Shown here: piece after piece, positions 16,172 to 24,681 of the stretch
Layout of the letters: each line of letters begins with the position of its first letter
Position numbering within the stretch: the first letter of the stretch is position 1
Assembly: GCF_001567585.1 (NCBI RefSeq)
Contig: NZ_LRQV01000009.1
Coordinates: forward strand, 1 to 64,000
DNA: 64,000 nt
DNA from: Micromonospora rosaria
GTDB lineage: Bacteria > Actinomycetota > Actinomycetes > Mycobacteriales > Micromonosporaceae
Reading direction: 5' to 3'
Made by a program: the position numbers and the translations under genes
The notes under the pieces: generated by a model
Database searches by the model: none
What the model was told of the DNA's origin: nothing
The model's input: the letters and a program-made list of their open reading frames with translations, nothing else

Positions 16172-17326
16172 TCAGGTGCCGCGGGTCTGGCGGGCGACGT
16201 CGGCGACCACGTCGGTGAGGCGGCCGGTGCGGGCGTACACGGCCCGTTGCCGGGCGGCCCCGCTGCCGTGCCGGCGCAGCGTGTCCAGCAGGTCGGTGAC
16301 CTCGGTCAGGTCGCCGTGCCGGTCCAGCGCCGGGCGGAGCCGGTCGACCAGGTCGTCCAGCAGTGCCCAGGCCGGGCGCAGGTCACCGGTGGTCAGGTCG
16401 ACCCCGTCGCCCTCCAGCCCGTCGTGGGCGGCCCGCCAGTGCGCCGCCACCAGCAGGTGGTGATCGGTACGGAGGGCCGGGCGGCCCGCCTCGATGTCCG
16501 CCATGGCGGTGGAGACCAGTGCCCGGACCAGGGCGGCGACCAGGACGGTGTCGTCCACCGACGGGCAGACGTCACCGATGCGGATCTCCACGGTCGGGTA
16601 CTTCGCGGAGAGCCGGGCGTACCAGTACAGCATCCCCTCGTCGAGCATCACGCCACTGGCGATCAGTTGCCGGATCAGCCGCTCGTAGTGCTCGTGGGAC
16701 TCCAGCCACGGGGTGGGCGCCACCGACGGCCAGCGTTCCCACTCGATCGAACGCCAACTCGCGTACCCGGTGTCCACGCCGCCGCTGAACGGCGAGTTGG
16801 CGGTGACCGCGTGCAGGACCGGCAGCCAGGGGCGGACGTGGTTGAGCACCTGCACGCCGGTCTCCGCGTCCGGCACGCCGACGTGCACGTGCATGCCGTT
16901 GTTGCCGGGTCCGGGGACCAGCAGCCGGAACCGCTCGATCATCCGGTCGAAGCGCGGCTTGTCGACCACCGGCGGGACCGGACCCTCGACCGGGCCGGTA
17001 CCGATCGCCAGCACCCGGACCCCGGCCCGCTCGGCGGCGTCGGCGAGCGCCGCGCGCAGCACGCCGAGGGAGTGCCGGATGGAGGAGAGTTCCAGCCCGG
17101 GCGGGCTGCCGATCTCGATCTGGCTGGTCTGGAACTCGCGTTCGACCTGCCCGCGCAGCTCCGCCGGCACCTGCGCCATCACCAGGTCGACGGCCGGCAC
17201 CGCGGCGCCGGTGTGCGGGTCGACCAGCAGGAACTCCTCCTCGACGCCGACGGTGAGCAGGTCGGGTCGGGCCGTCCCTGTCGTCTCCACCGGCGCCTGC
17301 GCGACCTGCCCTGGCATCGTCACCAC
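16172..17326 (-). CDS. YbdK-type carboxylate-amine ligase (glutamate-cysteine ligase 2 family)
   Basis: A 384-residue GCS2-family ligase. It starts with the conserved TVGVEEEFLLVD block (metal-binding Glu residues), continues with REFQTSQIEIGSPP, then NNGMHVHVGVPD and TANSPFSGGVDTGYASWR, and has VEIRIGDVCPSVDD late. Members join glutamate to cysteine or other amines with ATP. In Micromonosporaceae the usual role is not glutathione synthesis, since mycothiol is the main thiol, so the amine is uncertain. The start may be GTG 17326 or ATG 17317; neither has a clearly better ribosome binding site. A diverged GGAAGGGCCCC repeat follows its stop. Confidence 0.85.
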   Translation of the reverse strand: MVTMPGQVAQAPVETTGTARPDLLTVGVEEEFLLVDPHTGAAVPAVDLVMAQVPAELRGQVEREFQTSQIEIGSPPGLELSSIRHSLGVLRAALADAAERAGVRVLAIGTGPVEGPVPPVVDKPRFDRMIERFRLLVPGPGNNGMHVHVGVPDAETGVQVLNHVRPWLPVLHAVTANSPFSGGVDTGYASWRSIEWERWPSVAPTPWLESHEHYERLIRQLIASGVMLDEGMLYWYARLSAKYPTVEIRIGDVCPSVDDTVLVAALVRALVSTAMADIEAGRPALRTDHHLLVAAHWRAAHDGLEGDGVDLTTGDLRPAWALLDDLVDRLRPALDRHGDLTEVTDLLDTLRRHGSGAARQRAVYARTGRLTDVVADVARQTRGT

Positions 17327-17557
17327 CGTCCGTTCGGTACCGTCGACGGCCCTCCGCCGTCGCTGCGTTGGTACCCGCGCTGGTCGGCGCGGGAAACCCG
17401 GACTCCGGCGTGTCTGTCCGGCATGTCCGGCGCAGCCGACATGTCCGTACTGCCGCCCGGCGTCGCCGCCGGTTCGCCCCGTCGCCTCCGTCGCCCGCCG
17501 CGCCGCGTGGCCGGCGTCGCCGGTGCCGGGGGTGACAGCCGGTTGTAGCCTGGCCGT

Positions 17558-17845
17558 GTGCTGGTCCGGATGCTGCTGCTCGCCTGGGTGTACCTGCTCA
17601 CCCAGGTGACCCTGCTCGCCGACCGGCCGGCCGAGGCCCTGGCCGGGGCCGCCGTCGTCGCGGCGGTGCTGCTGGCCACGTTGCTCACCGCCCGTCCCGG
17701 CACGGACCGGCCGCGCCGGTCCGCCCGACGCGGCATCGCGCTGCGGGAGCGGTCCCGCCGACGGCGGGTGCCCCGACAGGTCGACCCGGACGCGGCCGGC
17801 CGACCCCGGCCCCGCGCGCCCGGGGCGCTCCCCTCGGCCGCGTAG
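17558..17845 (+). CDS. Small DUF6412-like membrane protein
   Basis: A 95-residue protein with two hydrophobic stretches (MLLLAWVYLLTQVTLLA and ALAGAAVVAAVLLATLLTA) and a basic cytoplasmic tail ending RQVDPDAAGRPRPRAPGA. The tail pattern (ALRERSRR, PRQVDPDAAGRPRPRAPG) is that of the small proteins that precede a YidC-like gene in actinomycetes. The GTG at 17558 begins directly at the first hydrophobic segment. The YidC gene follows 193 bp later on the same strand, so a joint role in membrane insertion is possible but unproven. Confidence 0.7.
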   Translation: MLVRMLLLAWVYLLTQVTLLADRPAEALAGAAVVAAVLLATLLTARPGTDRPRRSARRGIALRERSRRRRVPRQVDPDAAGRPRPRAPGALPSAA

Positions 17846-18038
17846 CGCACCGCTCCCGTAACCCGTAGCCCAGCCCGCTGCCCGCCGCCCGCCGGTCGCG
17901 CGGGTCGGCCGACGTCGCCCGTTCCGTCCGGGTGCCGTCGGGCGGGTCCCGGTTCGGGGCAGGTCCCGCCGTGCGCGGCCGATTCCCCGCGTTCACCGTC
18001 TACATCGGACGACCCGGAATCGGACCGAGGGGTCACCC

Positions 18039-18959
18039 ATGCTCGCTTTCGCACCATTCGACCACGCGGTCGGCGCCGCCGGCGCCGCCGTGCACCTGCT
18101 CGCCGGCGTGGTGGAGCCGCTGGCCGCCGGTGGCGCCACCGCCGCCGCGATCGTGCTCTTCACCGTCGCCGTCCGCCTGCTGATCTCCCCGCTCACCGTC
18201 GCGCAGGTACGCGGGGAGCGGCGCCGCGCGGCGCTCGCCCCCGCCGTGCGTGACCTGCGCCACCGGTACGCCGACGACCCGGCCCGCCAGCAGCGGGAAC
18301 TGGTCGAGCTGTACCGCTCGGCCGGGGCCAGCCCGGTCGCCGGCTGCCTGCCCGCGCTGCTCCAGGCGCCCTTCTTCATCCTGATGTACCAACTCTTCAC
18401 GACCGCCGACGCGGGGCGGAGCCTGCTGGCCGAGCAGGTCGCCGGGGTCTCGCTCGGGCACCGCCTCGCCGACGGGTTGGGCGGTGCCGCCGGGCCGCTG
18501 TTCGGTGTGCTCCTGGTGGTGCTGACCGCGTTGGCCTGGTGGTCGTCGCGGCGGATGCGCCGGGCCGCCGCAGCGACCGGGGACCCGGTCGGCGGGCTGG
18601 CCGCCGGCTCGGCCGGCATCGTCCCGGCCGACCCTGACCGGCGGGGGGATCGCATCGGCGGCACCGACCGGCAGACGGACCGTGCCGGCGGCACCGGGCG
18701 GCGGGGGGACCGCACCGGCGGGACCGGGCGGCGGGCGGGCGGCCCGGAAGGTGCGGGTGGGCAGCCCGGCGCGGACGGGGCGACGGCGGTGCCGGGGTTG
18801 GCGCTGCTCGGTCGGGTGCTGCCCCTGCTGCCGTACGCGACGGTGCTGGCCGCCCTGGTGCTGCCGTTGGCGGCGGTGCTCTACCTGGTCACCACCACGG
18901 CGTGGACCGCGCTGGAACAGGTGGTGCTTCGGCGCCCGGTACCGCAGCCCGCCGCGTGA
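18039..18959 (+). CDS. YidC/Oxa1-type membrane insertase
   Basis: A 306-residue second-type YidC. The core shows GATAAAIVLFTVAVRLLISPLTVAQVRGE, with the conserved groove Arg, and then the cytoplasmic hairpin LRHRYADDPARQQRELVELYRSAGASPVAG, LPALLQAPFFILMYQLF, and two further membrane segments. It lacks the lipoprotein signal and large P1 domain of housekeeping YidC and is short. Between the fourth and fifth membrane segments is an unusual low-complexity Gly/Arg/Asp insert (GGTDRQTDRAGG, GGTGRRGDRTGG) of about 70 residues made of near-repeats. It is probably an accessory insertase. Confidence 0.88.
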   Translation: MLAFAPFDHAVGAAGAAVHLLAGVVEPLAAGGATAAAIVLFTVAVRLLISPLTVAQVRGERRRAALAPAVRDLRHRYADDPARQQRELVELYRSAGASPVAGCLPALLQAPFFILMYQLFTTADAGRSLLAEQVAGVSLGHRLADGLGGAAGPLFGVLLVVLTALAWWSSRRMRRAAAATGDPVGGLAAGSAGIVPADPDRRGDRIGGTDRQTDRAGGTGRRGDRTGGTGRRAGGPEGAGGQPGADGATAVPGLALLGRVLPLLPYATVLAALVLPLAAVLYLVTTTAWTALEQVVLRRPVPQPAA

Positions 18960-18965
18960 TCGATA

Positions 18966-18994
18966 TTGACAAATGTGAGGAAGCTCCGTACAAC
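18966..18994 (+). promoter_or_regulatory. Sigma70-type promoter of the GH16 gene
   Basis: Perfect -35 TTGACA (18966-18971), 17-bp spacer, and -10 TACAAC (18989-18994). It is one of the best housekeeping promoters in the window and lies 48 bp before the chosen start of the glucanase gene. Confidence 0.75.
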
Positions 18995-18998
18995 CTCT

Positions 18999-19014
18999 GA
19001 GAGAGCGCTCTCTC
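18999..19014. promoter_or_regulatory. LacI-family operator (GAGAGCGCTCTC type)
   Basis: A perfect 16-bp palindrome GAGAGAGCGCTCTCTC placed right after the -10 element, over the expected transcription start. Its centre GAGCGCTC matches the CebR/CelR class of operators controlling carbohydrate genes in actinomycetes. It should repress the GH16 gene until an oligosaccharide is present. Confidence 0.8.
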
Positions 19015-19041
19015 GAACCGTCCCCGTTGAGAGGCATGCCC

Positions 19042-20472
19042 ATGACCCCTGCCCCGGCGGCCCCCGCCGCCCTGCCCCCGCGACGCCGGCTGCGACTGGT
19101 CGTGGCCCTGGTCGCCACCGTCACCACCGGGCTGGCCGGCGTCGCCGTCAGCGCCAACGCCGCCGTCCCCGCCCCGGCTCCGGGCTGGAGCCTGGTCTGG
19201 GCCGACGACTTCACCGGCGCGGCCAACACCCTGCCCTCGGCGGCCAACTGGATCATCGACACCGGCACCAGCTACCCGGGCGGCCCGCCCAACTGGGGCA
19301 CCGGCGAGATCCAGACGTACACGAACAGCACCGCGAACGTCAGCCACGACGGTGCCGGCAACCTGCGGATCACCCCGCTGCGGGACTCCGCCGGCCGGTG
19401 GACCTCGGCCCGGATCGAGACCGTCCGCAGCAACTTCAAGGCCCCGGCCGGTGGCGTGCTGGCCATCGAGGGGCGGCTCCAGATGCCCAACGTCACCGGG
19501 GACGCGGCGCTCGGCTACTGGCCGGCGTTCTGGTCGCTCGGCTCGCCGTACCGGGGGAACTACCACAACTGGCCGGGCATCGGCGAGTTCGACGTGATGG
19601 AGAACGTCAACGGGATCAACCAGGTGTGGGGCGTGCTGCACTGCGGGGTGGCGCCCGGCGGCCCGTGCAACGAGAACAACGGCCTCGGCAACTTCCGTAC
19701 CTGCCCCGGCAGCAGTTGCCAGTCGGCCTTCCACACCTACCGCTTCGAGTGGGACGCCTCGGTCAGCCCGCAGCAACTGCGCTGGTACGTCGACGGGCAG
19801 CAGTACCACACGGTCACCCAGAACCAGATCGGTGAGCCGTACTGGAGCCAGATGACCAGCCACGCCGGGTACTTCCTGCTGCTGAACGTGGCGATGGGCG
19901 GCGGCTTCCCGAACGGCGTCGCCGGCTTCACCACCCCGACCGCCGCGACCGTCCCCGGCCGGCCGATGCTCGTCGACTACGTGGCGGTCTACCAGCGTGG
20001 CGGCGGCACCCCGCCGACCACGCCCCCGACCACCCCGCCGACCACGACCCCGCCGCCGACCGGGGTGCGGGACGCGTACTCGACCATCCAGGCCGAGTCG
20101 TTCAACGCGCAGAACGGGGTGACCGTCGAGGCCTGCTCCGAGGGCGGGCAGAACATCGCCGCCGTCGGCAACGGCAACTGGGTCCGGTTCGACAACGTCG
20201 ACTTCGGCTCGACTCCGCCCCGGGACTTCGTCGCCCGGGTGGCGTCGGGCGCGGCCGGCGGGGTCAGCGGCCTGGTGGAGGTACGCCTGGACAGCCCGAC
20301 CAGCCCACCGATCGGCAGCTTCGCGGTCGCCAACACCGGCGGCTGGCAGAGTTGGCGCTCGGTGCCGGGCAACGTGTCGTCGGTGACCGGCCGGCGGACT
20401 GTCTACCTCACCTTCACCAGCGGCCAGCCCGCCGACTTCGTCAACGTCAACTGGTTCCAGTTCCGCCGCTGA
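19042..20472 (+). CDS. Secreted GH16 endo-beta-glucanase with CBM6
   Basis: About 476 residues from ATG 19042, chosen because GAGAGG lies seven bases upstream; TTG 19027 and ATG 19036 are alternatives. Residues 1-40 are a Sec signal peptide (RRRLRLVVALVATVTTGLAG, cleavage after ANA). The GH16 catalytic domain follows (DDFTGAANTLPSAANW), with the active site GIGEFDVMENV giving the nucleophile and acid Glu about residues 181 and 186. A Pro/Thr linker (PPTTPPTTPP) leads to a C-terminal CBM6 (IQAESFNAQNG, FVNVNWFQF). It should hydrolyse beta-1,3- or mixed-linked glucans outside the cell. It is controlled by the promoter and LacI-type operator just upstream. Confidence 0.93.
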   Translation: MTPAPAAPAALPPRRRLRLVVALVATVTTGLAGVAVSANAAVPAPAPGWSLVWADDFTGAANTLPSAANWIIDTGTSYPGGPPNWGTGEIQTYTNSTANVSHDGAGNLRITPLRDSAGRWTSARIETVRSNFKAPAGGVLAIEGRLQMPNVTGDAALGYWPAFWSLGSPYRGNYHNWPGIGEFDVMENVNGINQVWGVLHCGVAPGGPCNENNGLGNFRTCPGSSCQSAFHTYRFEWDASVSPQQLRWYVDGQQYHTVTQNQIGEPYWSQMTSHAGYFLLLNVAMGGGFPNGVAGFTTPTAATVPGRPMLVDYVAVYQRGGGTPPTTPPTTPPTTTPPPTGVRDAYSTIQAESFNAQNGVTVEACSEGGQNIAAVGNGNWVRFDNVDFGSTPPRDFVARVASGAAGGVSGLVEVRLDSPTSPPIGSFAVANTGGWQSWRSVPGNVSSVTGRRTVYLTFTSGQPADFVNVNWFQFRR

Positions 20473-20490
20473 GCAGTAAGGCACCGAGCG

Positions 20491-20544
20491 GTAAGGAAGG
20501 GCCCCTTGTTAACGCTTTCGGTAGAGGAAGGGGCCCTTCCTAAC
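20491..20544 (+). repeat. GGAAGGGCCCC-type interspersed repeat, intact copy
   Basis: Left arm GTAAGGAAGGGCCCC, centre TTGTTAACGCTTTCGGTAGA, right arm GGGGCCCTTCCTAAC; the outer arms pair over 15 bases with one mismatch. It follows the stop of the glucanase gene and lies between convergent genes. It can act as a terminator, and it is a dispersed repeat, since a second near-identical copy occurs inverted at 21412. Confidence 0.85.
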
Positions 20545-20605
20545 CTCCGGCCGGCCGGTACACCCGGCCGGCCGGTTCGTGTGCCGGCCGACGGGGCGGC
20601 GGGGA

Positions 20606-21274
20606 TCAGCGGGAGGTCGAGCCGGCGTGCGGGCGGGTACGGCGGCGGCGTCGGATCTTCTTCACCGCCCAGTTGGCGATCATGAGGACGATCAGGGCGA
20701 CGATGGCGTAGTCGAACCAACTGCTGTACTGGTCGACCTGCTCCCAGCGGGAGCCGAGGGCGTACCCGAGCCCGACGAACAGGGCGTTCCAGATGCCGCT
20801 GCCCAGCGTGGTGAGCAGGACGAACTCCGTCAGCGGCATCCGGTTCGCCCCGGCCGGGACGGAGACCAGGCTGCGGACCACCGGGATCATCCGCCCGAAG
20901 AGCACCGCCCAGCGGTCGTACCGCTCGAACCACCGGTCGGCGCGTTCGAGGTCGTCGGTGTCGACCAGGGGGATTCGGTCGAGCCACCGTTTCAGCCGGT
21001 CCTCGCCGAGCGCCGCGCCCACCCAGTAGAGCACCAGCGCGCCGAGCAGCGACCCGGCGGTCGCCGCCAGCCCGACCACCACCACGTTGAACCGGCCCTC
21101 GCCGGCCAGGTAGCCGGCCATCGCCAGGACGATCTCGCTGGGGATCGGCGGGATGATGCTCTCCAGCGCGACGAGCAGCGCCACTCCGAGCGCGCCGGCC
21201 GACTCGATCACGCCGGCCACCCAGCCGGTCAGGCCACCGAGCTCGCTCGGCTCGACGTTCTCGGCGAGTGCCAT
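20606..21274 (-). CDS. DedA-family membrane protein
   Basis: A 222-residue DedA/SNARE-associated family protein. Visible family motifs are ESIIPPIPSEIVLAMAGYL near the N-terminus and FGRMIPVVRSLVSVPAGANRM in the middle, with three further membrane segments and a basic C-terminal tail (KKIRRRRRTR). Family members recycle carrier lipids (undecaprenyl phosphate, phosphatidylethanolamine) or affect membrane potential. The ATG at 21274 begins an amphipathic N-terminal helix typical of the family. It is flanked by two copies of the GGAAGGGCCCC repeat. Confidence 0.9.
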   Translation of the reverse strand: MALAENVEPSELGGLTGWVAGVIESAGALGVALLVALESIIPPIPSEIVLAMAGYLAGEGRFNVVVVGLAATAGSLLGALVLYWVGAALGEDRLKRWLDRIPLVDTDDLERADRWFERYDRWAVLFGRMIPVVRSLVSVPAGANRMPLTEFVLLTTLGSGIWNALFVGLGYALGSRWEQVDQYSSWFDYAIVALIVLMIANWAVKKIRRRRRTRPHAGSTSR

Positions 21275-21411
21275 GGGCGGGGCGTCCTTCCGCGCGGCCG
21301 GATGGTGGCGACGGCCGCACGGTGACGAAGGCGGCCGGCGATCACGCTGAAGTACCCTGCCCCCGCCCGGTCACACCCTGCCCGGCCCTCGGCGTCGAAA
21401 ACCGGCCCCGG

Positions 21412-21466
21412 GCGTTAAGAAGGGGCCCTTCCTCTACCGAAAGGGTTAACAGGGGGCCCTTCCTTA
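21412..21466 (-). repeat. GGAAGGGCCCC-type interspersed repeat, inverted copy
   Basis: On the minus strand it reads GTAAGGAAGGGCCCCCTG, TTAACCCTTTCGGTAGAG and GAAGGGCCCCTTCTTAACGC. It matches the copy at 20491 closely but in the opposite direction. The two copies bracket the DedA gene, and this one directly follows the stop of the DUF1349 gene. Confidence 0.85.
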
Positions 21467-21470
21467 CACC

Positions 21471-22085
21471 TCAGTCGGTGGGGTGCAGGTCGTGGTCGGC
21501 GGGGCCCTGACGCCAGGCGGTGAAGTGGACGGTGAGCCCGTCCCGGGTCGGGGCGCAGCAGAACGGGCCGGCGAGCGCGGTCGCCTCCGGCGCCAGCGGG
21601 GCCAGCCGGACCAGGTGCCACGGCTCGCCGTCGACTCGGGCGCGGACGGTCAGCGCGTCCCCGGCCCGGCTGACCCGGACGCTGACCAGCCGCCCCGTCC
21701 ACCCCGGCACCGGGGCCGTCGACCAGTCCGACATCTCCCGGGTGACCACCGCGCCGACCTGGGGCAGGCCGTCGCAGAACTCCACCCCCGTCTTGACCCA
21801 GTTCCGTTCGTCGACCCGGACCAGCACCCCGGCCTGGTCGAACTGCCCGGTGAAGTCCAACCGGAAGTCGACCTCGACGGCCTGCCCGACGGGCAGCGGG
21901 GCGAGCAGGGCCTCCCCGTTGTCGTGGACGAACCCGTAGCTGGTCTGCCGCCAGAAGTCCCCGCCCTTGCCCGGCTGCACCCGCAGTCCGCCCTCCGGGG
22001 TCGGCTCGGCGCTGACCGGCGGGTTCAGCCACACCCCCTGGGACCAGTCGACGGGGTGGGCGGCAGGTACCAGGTCCGGGCTCAT
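21471..22085 (-). CDS. DUF1349 concanavalin-like protein
   Basis: A 204-residue soluble protein of the DUF1349 family (beta-sandwich). Family pattern: WLNPPVSAEPTPEGGLRVQPGKGGDFWRQTSYGF, VEVDFRLDFTGQFDQAGVLVRVDERNWVKTGVEF, MSDWSTAPVPGW and VRARVDGEPWHLVRLAPL. These proteins are predicted carbohydrate-binding or modifying factors of unclear activity. The ATG at 22085 is followed at once by conserved sequence; longer readings upstream are antisense to the GH13 gene. It is divergent from that gene, with a 126-bp shared promoter region, which hints at linked regulation. Confidence 0.85.
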   Translation of the reverse strand: MSPDLVPAAHPVDWSQGVWLNPPVSAEPTPEGGLRVQPGKGGDFWRQTSYGFVHDNGEALLAPLPVGQAVEVDFRLDFTGQFDQAGVLVRVDERNWVKTGVEFCDGLPQVGAVVTREMSDWSTAPVPGWTGRLVSVRVSRAGDALTVRARVDGEPWHLVRLAPLAPEATALAGPFCCAPTRDGLTVHFTAWRQGPADHDLHPTD

Positions 22086-22211
22086 GCCGCGACCGTACCG
22101 GAGCGCCCGCCCGGCCGTCCGACCCGTGTGCGCTCCATCGACCCCGATCAGCGGACGGGGTCGAGGGTTCTCGCGTTTGCCGTGGGTGGCGTCCGGAAAA
22201 GGGAAGTCCGC

Positions 22212-23855
22212 ATGGGCGACAGGTGGTATCAGGAGGCGGTCGTCTACTGCCTCGACATCGACACGTTCGCGGACTCCGACGGCGACGGGGTGGGTGACAT
22301 CCCGGGCCTCATCGGCCGCCTCGACTACCTGGCCAGGCTGGGCGTGACCTGCCTCTGGCTGCACCCGATCCACCCGTCGCCCAACCAGGACGACGGCTAC
22401 GACGTCACCGACTTCTACGCCGTCGACCCGCGCTTCGGCACCCTCGGCGACTTCGCGGAACTGCTGCACGAGGCGGGCAACCGGGGCATCCGGGTGATCA
22501 TCGACCTGGTCGTCAACCACACCTCCGACCAGCACCCGTGGTTCCAGTCCGCCCGTTCCTCGCCCGACTCGCCGTACCGGGACTGGTACGTCTGGGCCGA
22601 CCACGAGCCGGCCGACCGGTACCAGGGCATGGTCTTCCCCGGTGAGCAGCACGAGACCTGGACCTACGACCGCACCGCCAAGGCCTGGTACTACCACCGG
22701 TTCTACAAGTACCAACCGGACCTGAACTTCCGGAACCCGGCGGTCCGCGCCGAGGTCAAGAAGATCATGTCGTTCTGGCTCCAGCTCGGGGTCGCCGGGT
22801 TCCGGATGGACGCGGTGCCGTTCATCATCGAGCTGACCGAGCCCGGCCACGCCGACGGGGCCAAGGACTTCGGGTACCTGACCGAGCTGCGCCAGCACGT
22901 GCAGTGGCGCCGGGGCGACGCCGTCCTGCTGGCCGAGGCGAACGTGGAGCCGGACGAACTGCCGCAGTTCTTCGGCGACAGTGGCGGCTCCGGCAACCGG
23001 GTGCACATGCTCTTCGACTTCATGCTCAACGGGCGGCTGATGCTGGCCCTGGCCCGCCACGACCCGGAGCCGGTGATCGAGGCGCTGCGGGACACCCCGA
23101 CCCTGCCCACCGGCGGGCAGTGGGCCACCTTCCTGCGCAACCACGACGAGATCGACCTGTCCCGGCTCACCGCCGACCAGCGCGAGCAGGTGTACGAGCA
23201 GTTCGGCCCCGAGGAGGAGATGCGGATCTACGGGCGGGGCATCCGCCGCCGCTTCGCTAGCATGCTCGGCAACGACCGGCGGCGCATCGAGTTGGCGTAC
23301 TCGTTGCAGTTCTCGCTGCGGGGCACCCCGGTGCTGCGCTACGGCGAGGAGATCGGCATGGGGGAGAACCTCGACCTGCCCGGCCGGGAGGCGATCCGTA
23401 CCCCGATGCAGTGGTCGTACCAGCCCAACGCCGGGTTCTCCACCGCGGAGCCGGAGAAGCTGGTCCGCCCGGTGATCGACACCGGGGACTTCGGCTACCG
23501 GAAGGTCAACGTCACCGCCCAGCGCAAGGACCGGGGTTCGCTGCTCTCCTGGTTCGAGCGGATGATCCGGACCGTCCGCGAGTGCCCGGAGATCGGCTCC
23601 GGCTCCACCACCCACATCGACATCCCGATGCCGTCCGGCGTGCTGGCGCACCGTGCCGACGGGCCGACCGGGACGATGGTCTTCCTGCACAACCTCGGCA
23701 CCGACGACGCCGTGGTGGACCTGGGCATGCTGGCCGCCGAGGCGGACCTGCCGATCGACGTGCTGACCGACCGGTCCTACGAGGACGTCGGCAAGCTGGA
23801 CGCCCTGCGGGTGGCCGGATACGGGTACCGGTGGATCCGGCTCGGCCGGGGTTAA
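22212..23855 (+). CDS. GH13 trehalose-synthase-like glucosyl enzyme
   Basis: A 547-residue cytoplasmic GH13 enzyme. The opening WYQEAVVYCLDIDTFADSDGDGVGD resembles trehalose synthase (TreS). Catalytic residues are in place: GFRMDAV (nucleophile Asp about 200), LLAEANV (acid Glu about 242) and RNHDEID (transition-state Asp about 312), with DLVVNHTSDQHPWF as region I. TreS interconverts maltose and trehalose; the differences in the first motif (CLDIDTF for the usual VHVRSF) leave room for another alpha-glucosyl specificity. The C-terminus has the usual small beta domain. The ATG at 22212 follows GGGAAG. A SDR gene starts 35 bp after its stop. Confidence 0.85.
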   Translation: MGDRWYQEAVVYCLDIDTFADSDGDGVGDIPGLIGRLDYLARLGVTCLWLHPIHPSPNQDDGYDVTDFYAVDPRFGTLGDFAELLHEAGNRGIRVIIDLVVNHTSDQHPWFQSARSSPDSPYRDWYVWADHEPADRYQGMVFPGEQHETWTYDRTAKAWYYHRFYKYQPDLNFRNPAVRAEVKKIMSFWLQLGVAGFRMDAVPFIIELTEPGHADGAKDFGYLTELRQHVQWRRGDAVLLAEANVEPDELPQFFGDSGGSGNRVHMLFDFMLNGRLMLALARHDPEPVIEALRDTPTLPTGGQWATFLRNHDEIDLSRLTADQREQVYEQFGPEEEMRIYGRGIRRRFASMLGNDRRRIELAYSLQFSLRGTPVLRYGEEIGMGENLDLPGREAIRTPMQWSYQPNAGFSTAEPEKLVRPVIDTGDFGYRKVNVTAQRKDRGSLLSWFERMIRTVRECPEIGSGSTTHIDIPMPSGVLAHRADGPTGTMVFLHNLGTDDAVVDLGMLAAEADLPIDVLTDRSYEDVGKLDALRVAGYGYRWIRLGRG

Positions 23856-23890
23856 GCTCCTTCGACCAGTCGTGTTACCGGGAGGTAGTC

Positions 23891-24649
23891 ATGTCGGAGG
23901 AGCCCCGCGTCGCCATCGTCACCGGAGCCGCGCGCGGCATCGGGGCGGCCACCGCCCGCCGGCTGGCCGCCGACGGCCTGACGGTCGCCGTGGTCGACAT
24001 CGAGGAGTCGGCGACGAAGGAGACCGTGGCGGCGATCACCGCCGCCGGCGGCCGGGCGATCGGGGTCGGGGCGGACGTGGCCGACCGGGCGCAGGTCGAG
24101 GTGGCCGTGGACCGGGTCGCGGCCGAGCTGGGCCCACCCACGGTGCTGGTCAACAACGCCGGGGTGCTGCGGGACAACCTGCTGTTCAAGATGACCGACG
24201 CCGACTGGGACACCGTCCTGGCCGTGCACCTGCGCGGCGCGTTCCTGGTCAGCCAGGCCGCCCAGCGGCACATGGTCGAGCAGCGGTGGGGCCGGATCGT
24301 CAACCTGTCCAGCACGTCGGCGCTGGGCAACCGGGGCCAGGCGAACTACGCGGCGGCCAAGGCGGGGATGCAGGGCTTCACCAAGACCCTCGCCATCGAA
24401 CTGGGGCCGTTCGGGGTTACGGTGAACGCGGTCGCGCCCGGGTTCATCGTCACCGACATGACCGCCGCCACCGCCGCCCGGATGAAGATCGACTTCGCCG
24501 ACCTGCAGAAGCACGCCGAGGCGGAGATCCCGGTCCGCCGGGTCGGCCGCCCGGAGGACGTGGCGCACACCATCTCGTTCCTGGTCAGCGAGGGGGCGTC
24601 GTTCGTCTCCGGGCAGGTCGTCTACGTCGCGGGCGGCCCGAAGGACTGA
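23891..24649 (+). CDS. fabG: FabG-type 3-oxoacyl reductase (SDR)
   Basis: A 252-residue classical SDR: VTGAARGIGAATARRLA (cofactor turn), NNAGVLRDN, Ser in NLSSTSALGNRGQ, YAAAKAG (Tyr and Lys), and APGFIVTDMT. The NNAGVLRDNLLFKM stretch and the overall length match FabG/PhaB-like acyl reductases rather than sugar SDRs. The ATG at 23891 follows GGAGG with good spacing. It is close behind the GH13 gene and may be co-transcribed, although no metabolic link is evident. Confidence 0.87.
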   Translation: MSEEPRVAIVTGAARGIGAATARRLAADGLTVAVVDIEESATKETVAAITAAGGRAIGVGADVADRAQVEVAVDRVAAELGPPTVLVNNAGVLRDNLLFKMTDADWDTVLAVHLRGAFLVSQAAQRHMVEQRWGRIVNLSSTSALGNRGQANYAAAKAGMQGFTKTLAIELGPFGVTVNAVAPGFIVTDMTAATAARMKIDFADLQKHAEAEIPVRRVGRPEDVAHTISFLVSEGASFVSGQVVYVAGGPKD

Positions 24650-24681
24650 CCCCGCCCGCGGCGCGCCGCCGGGACCGGGCG

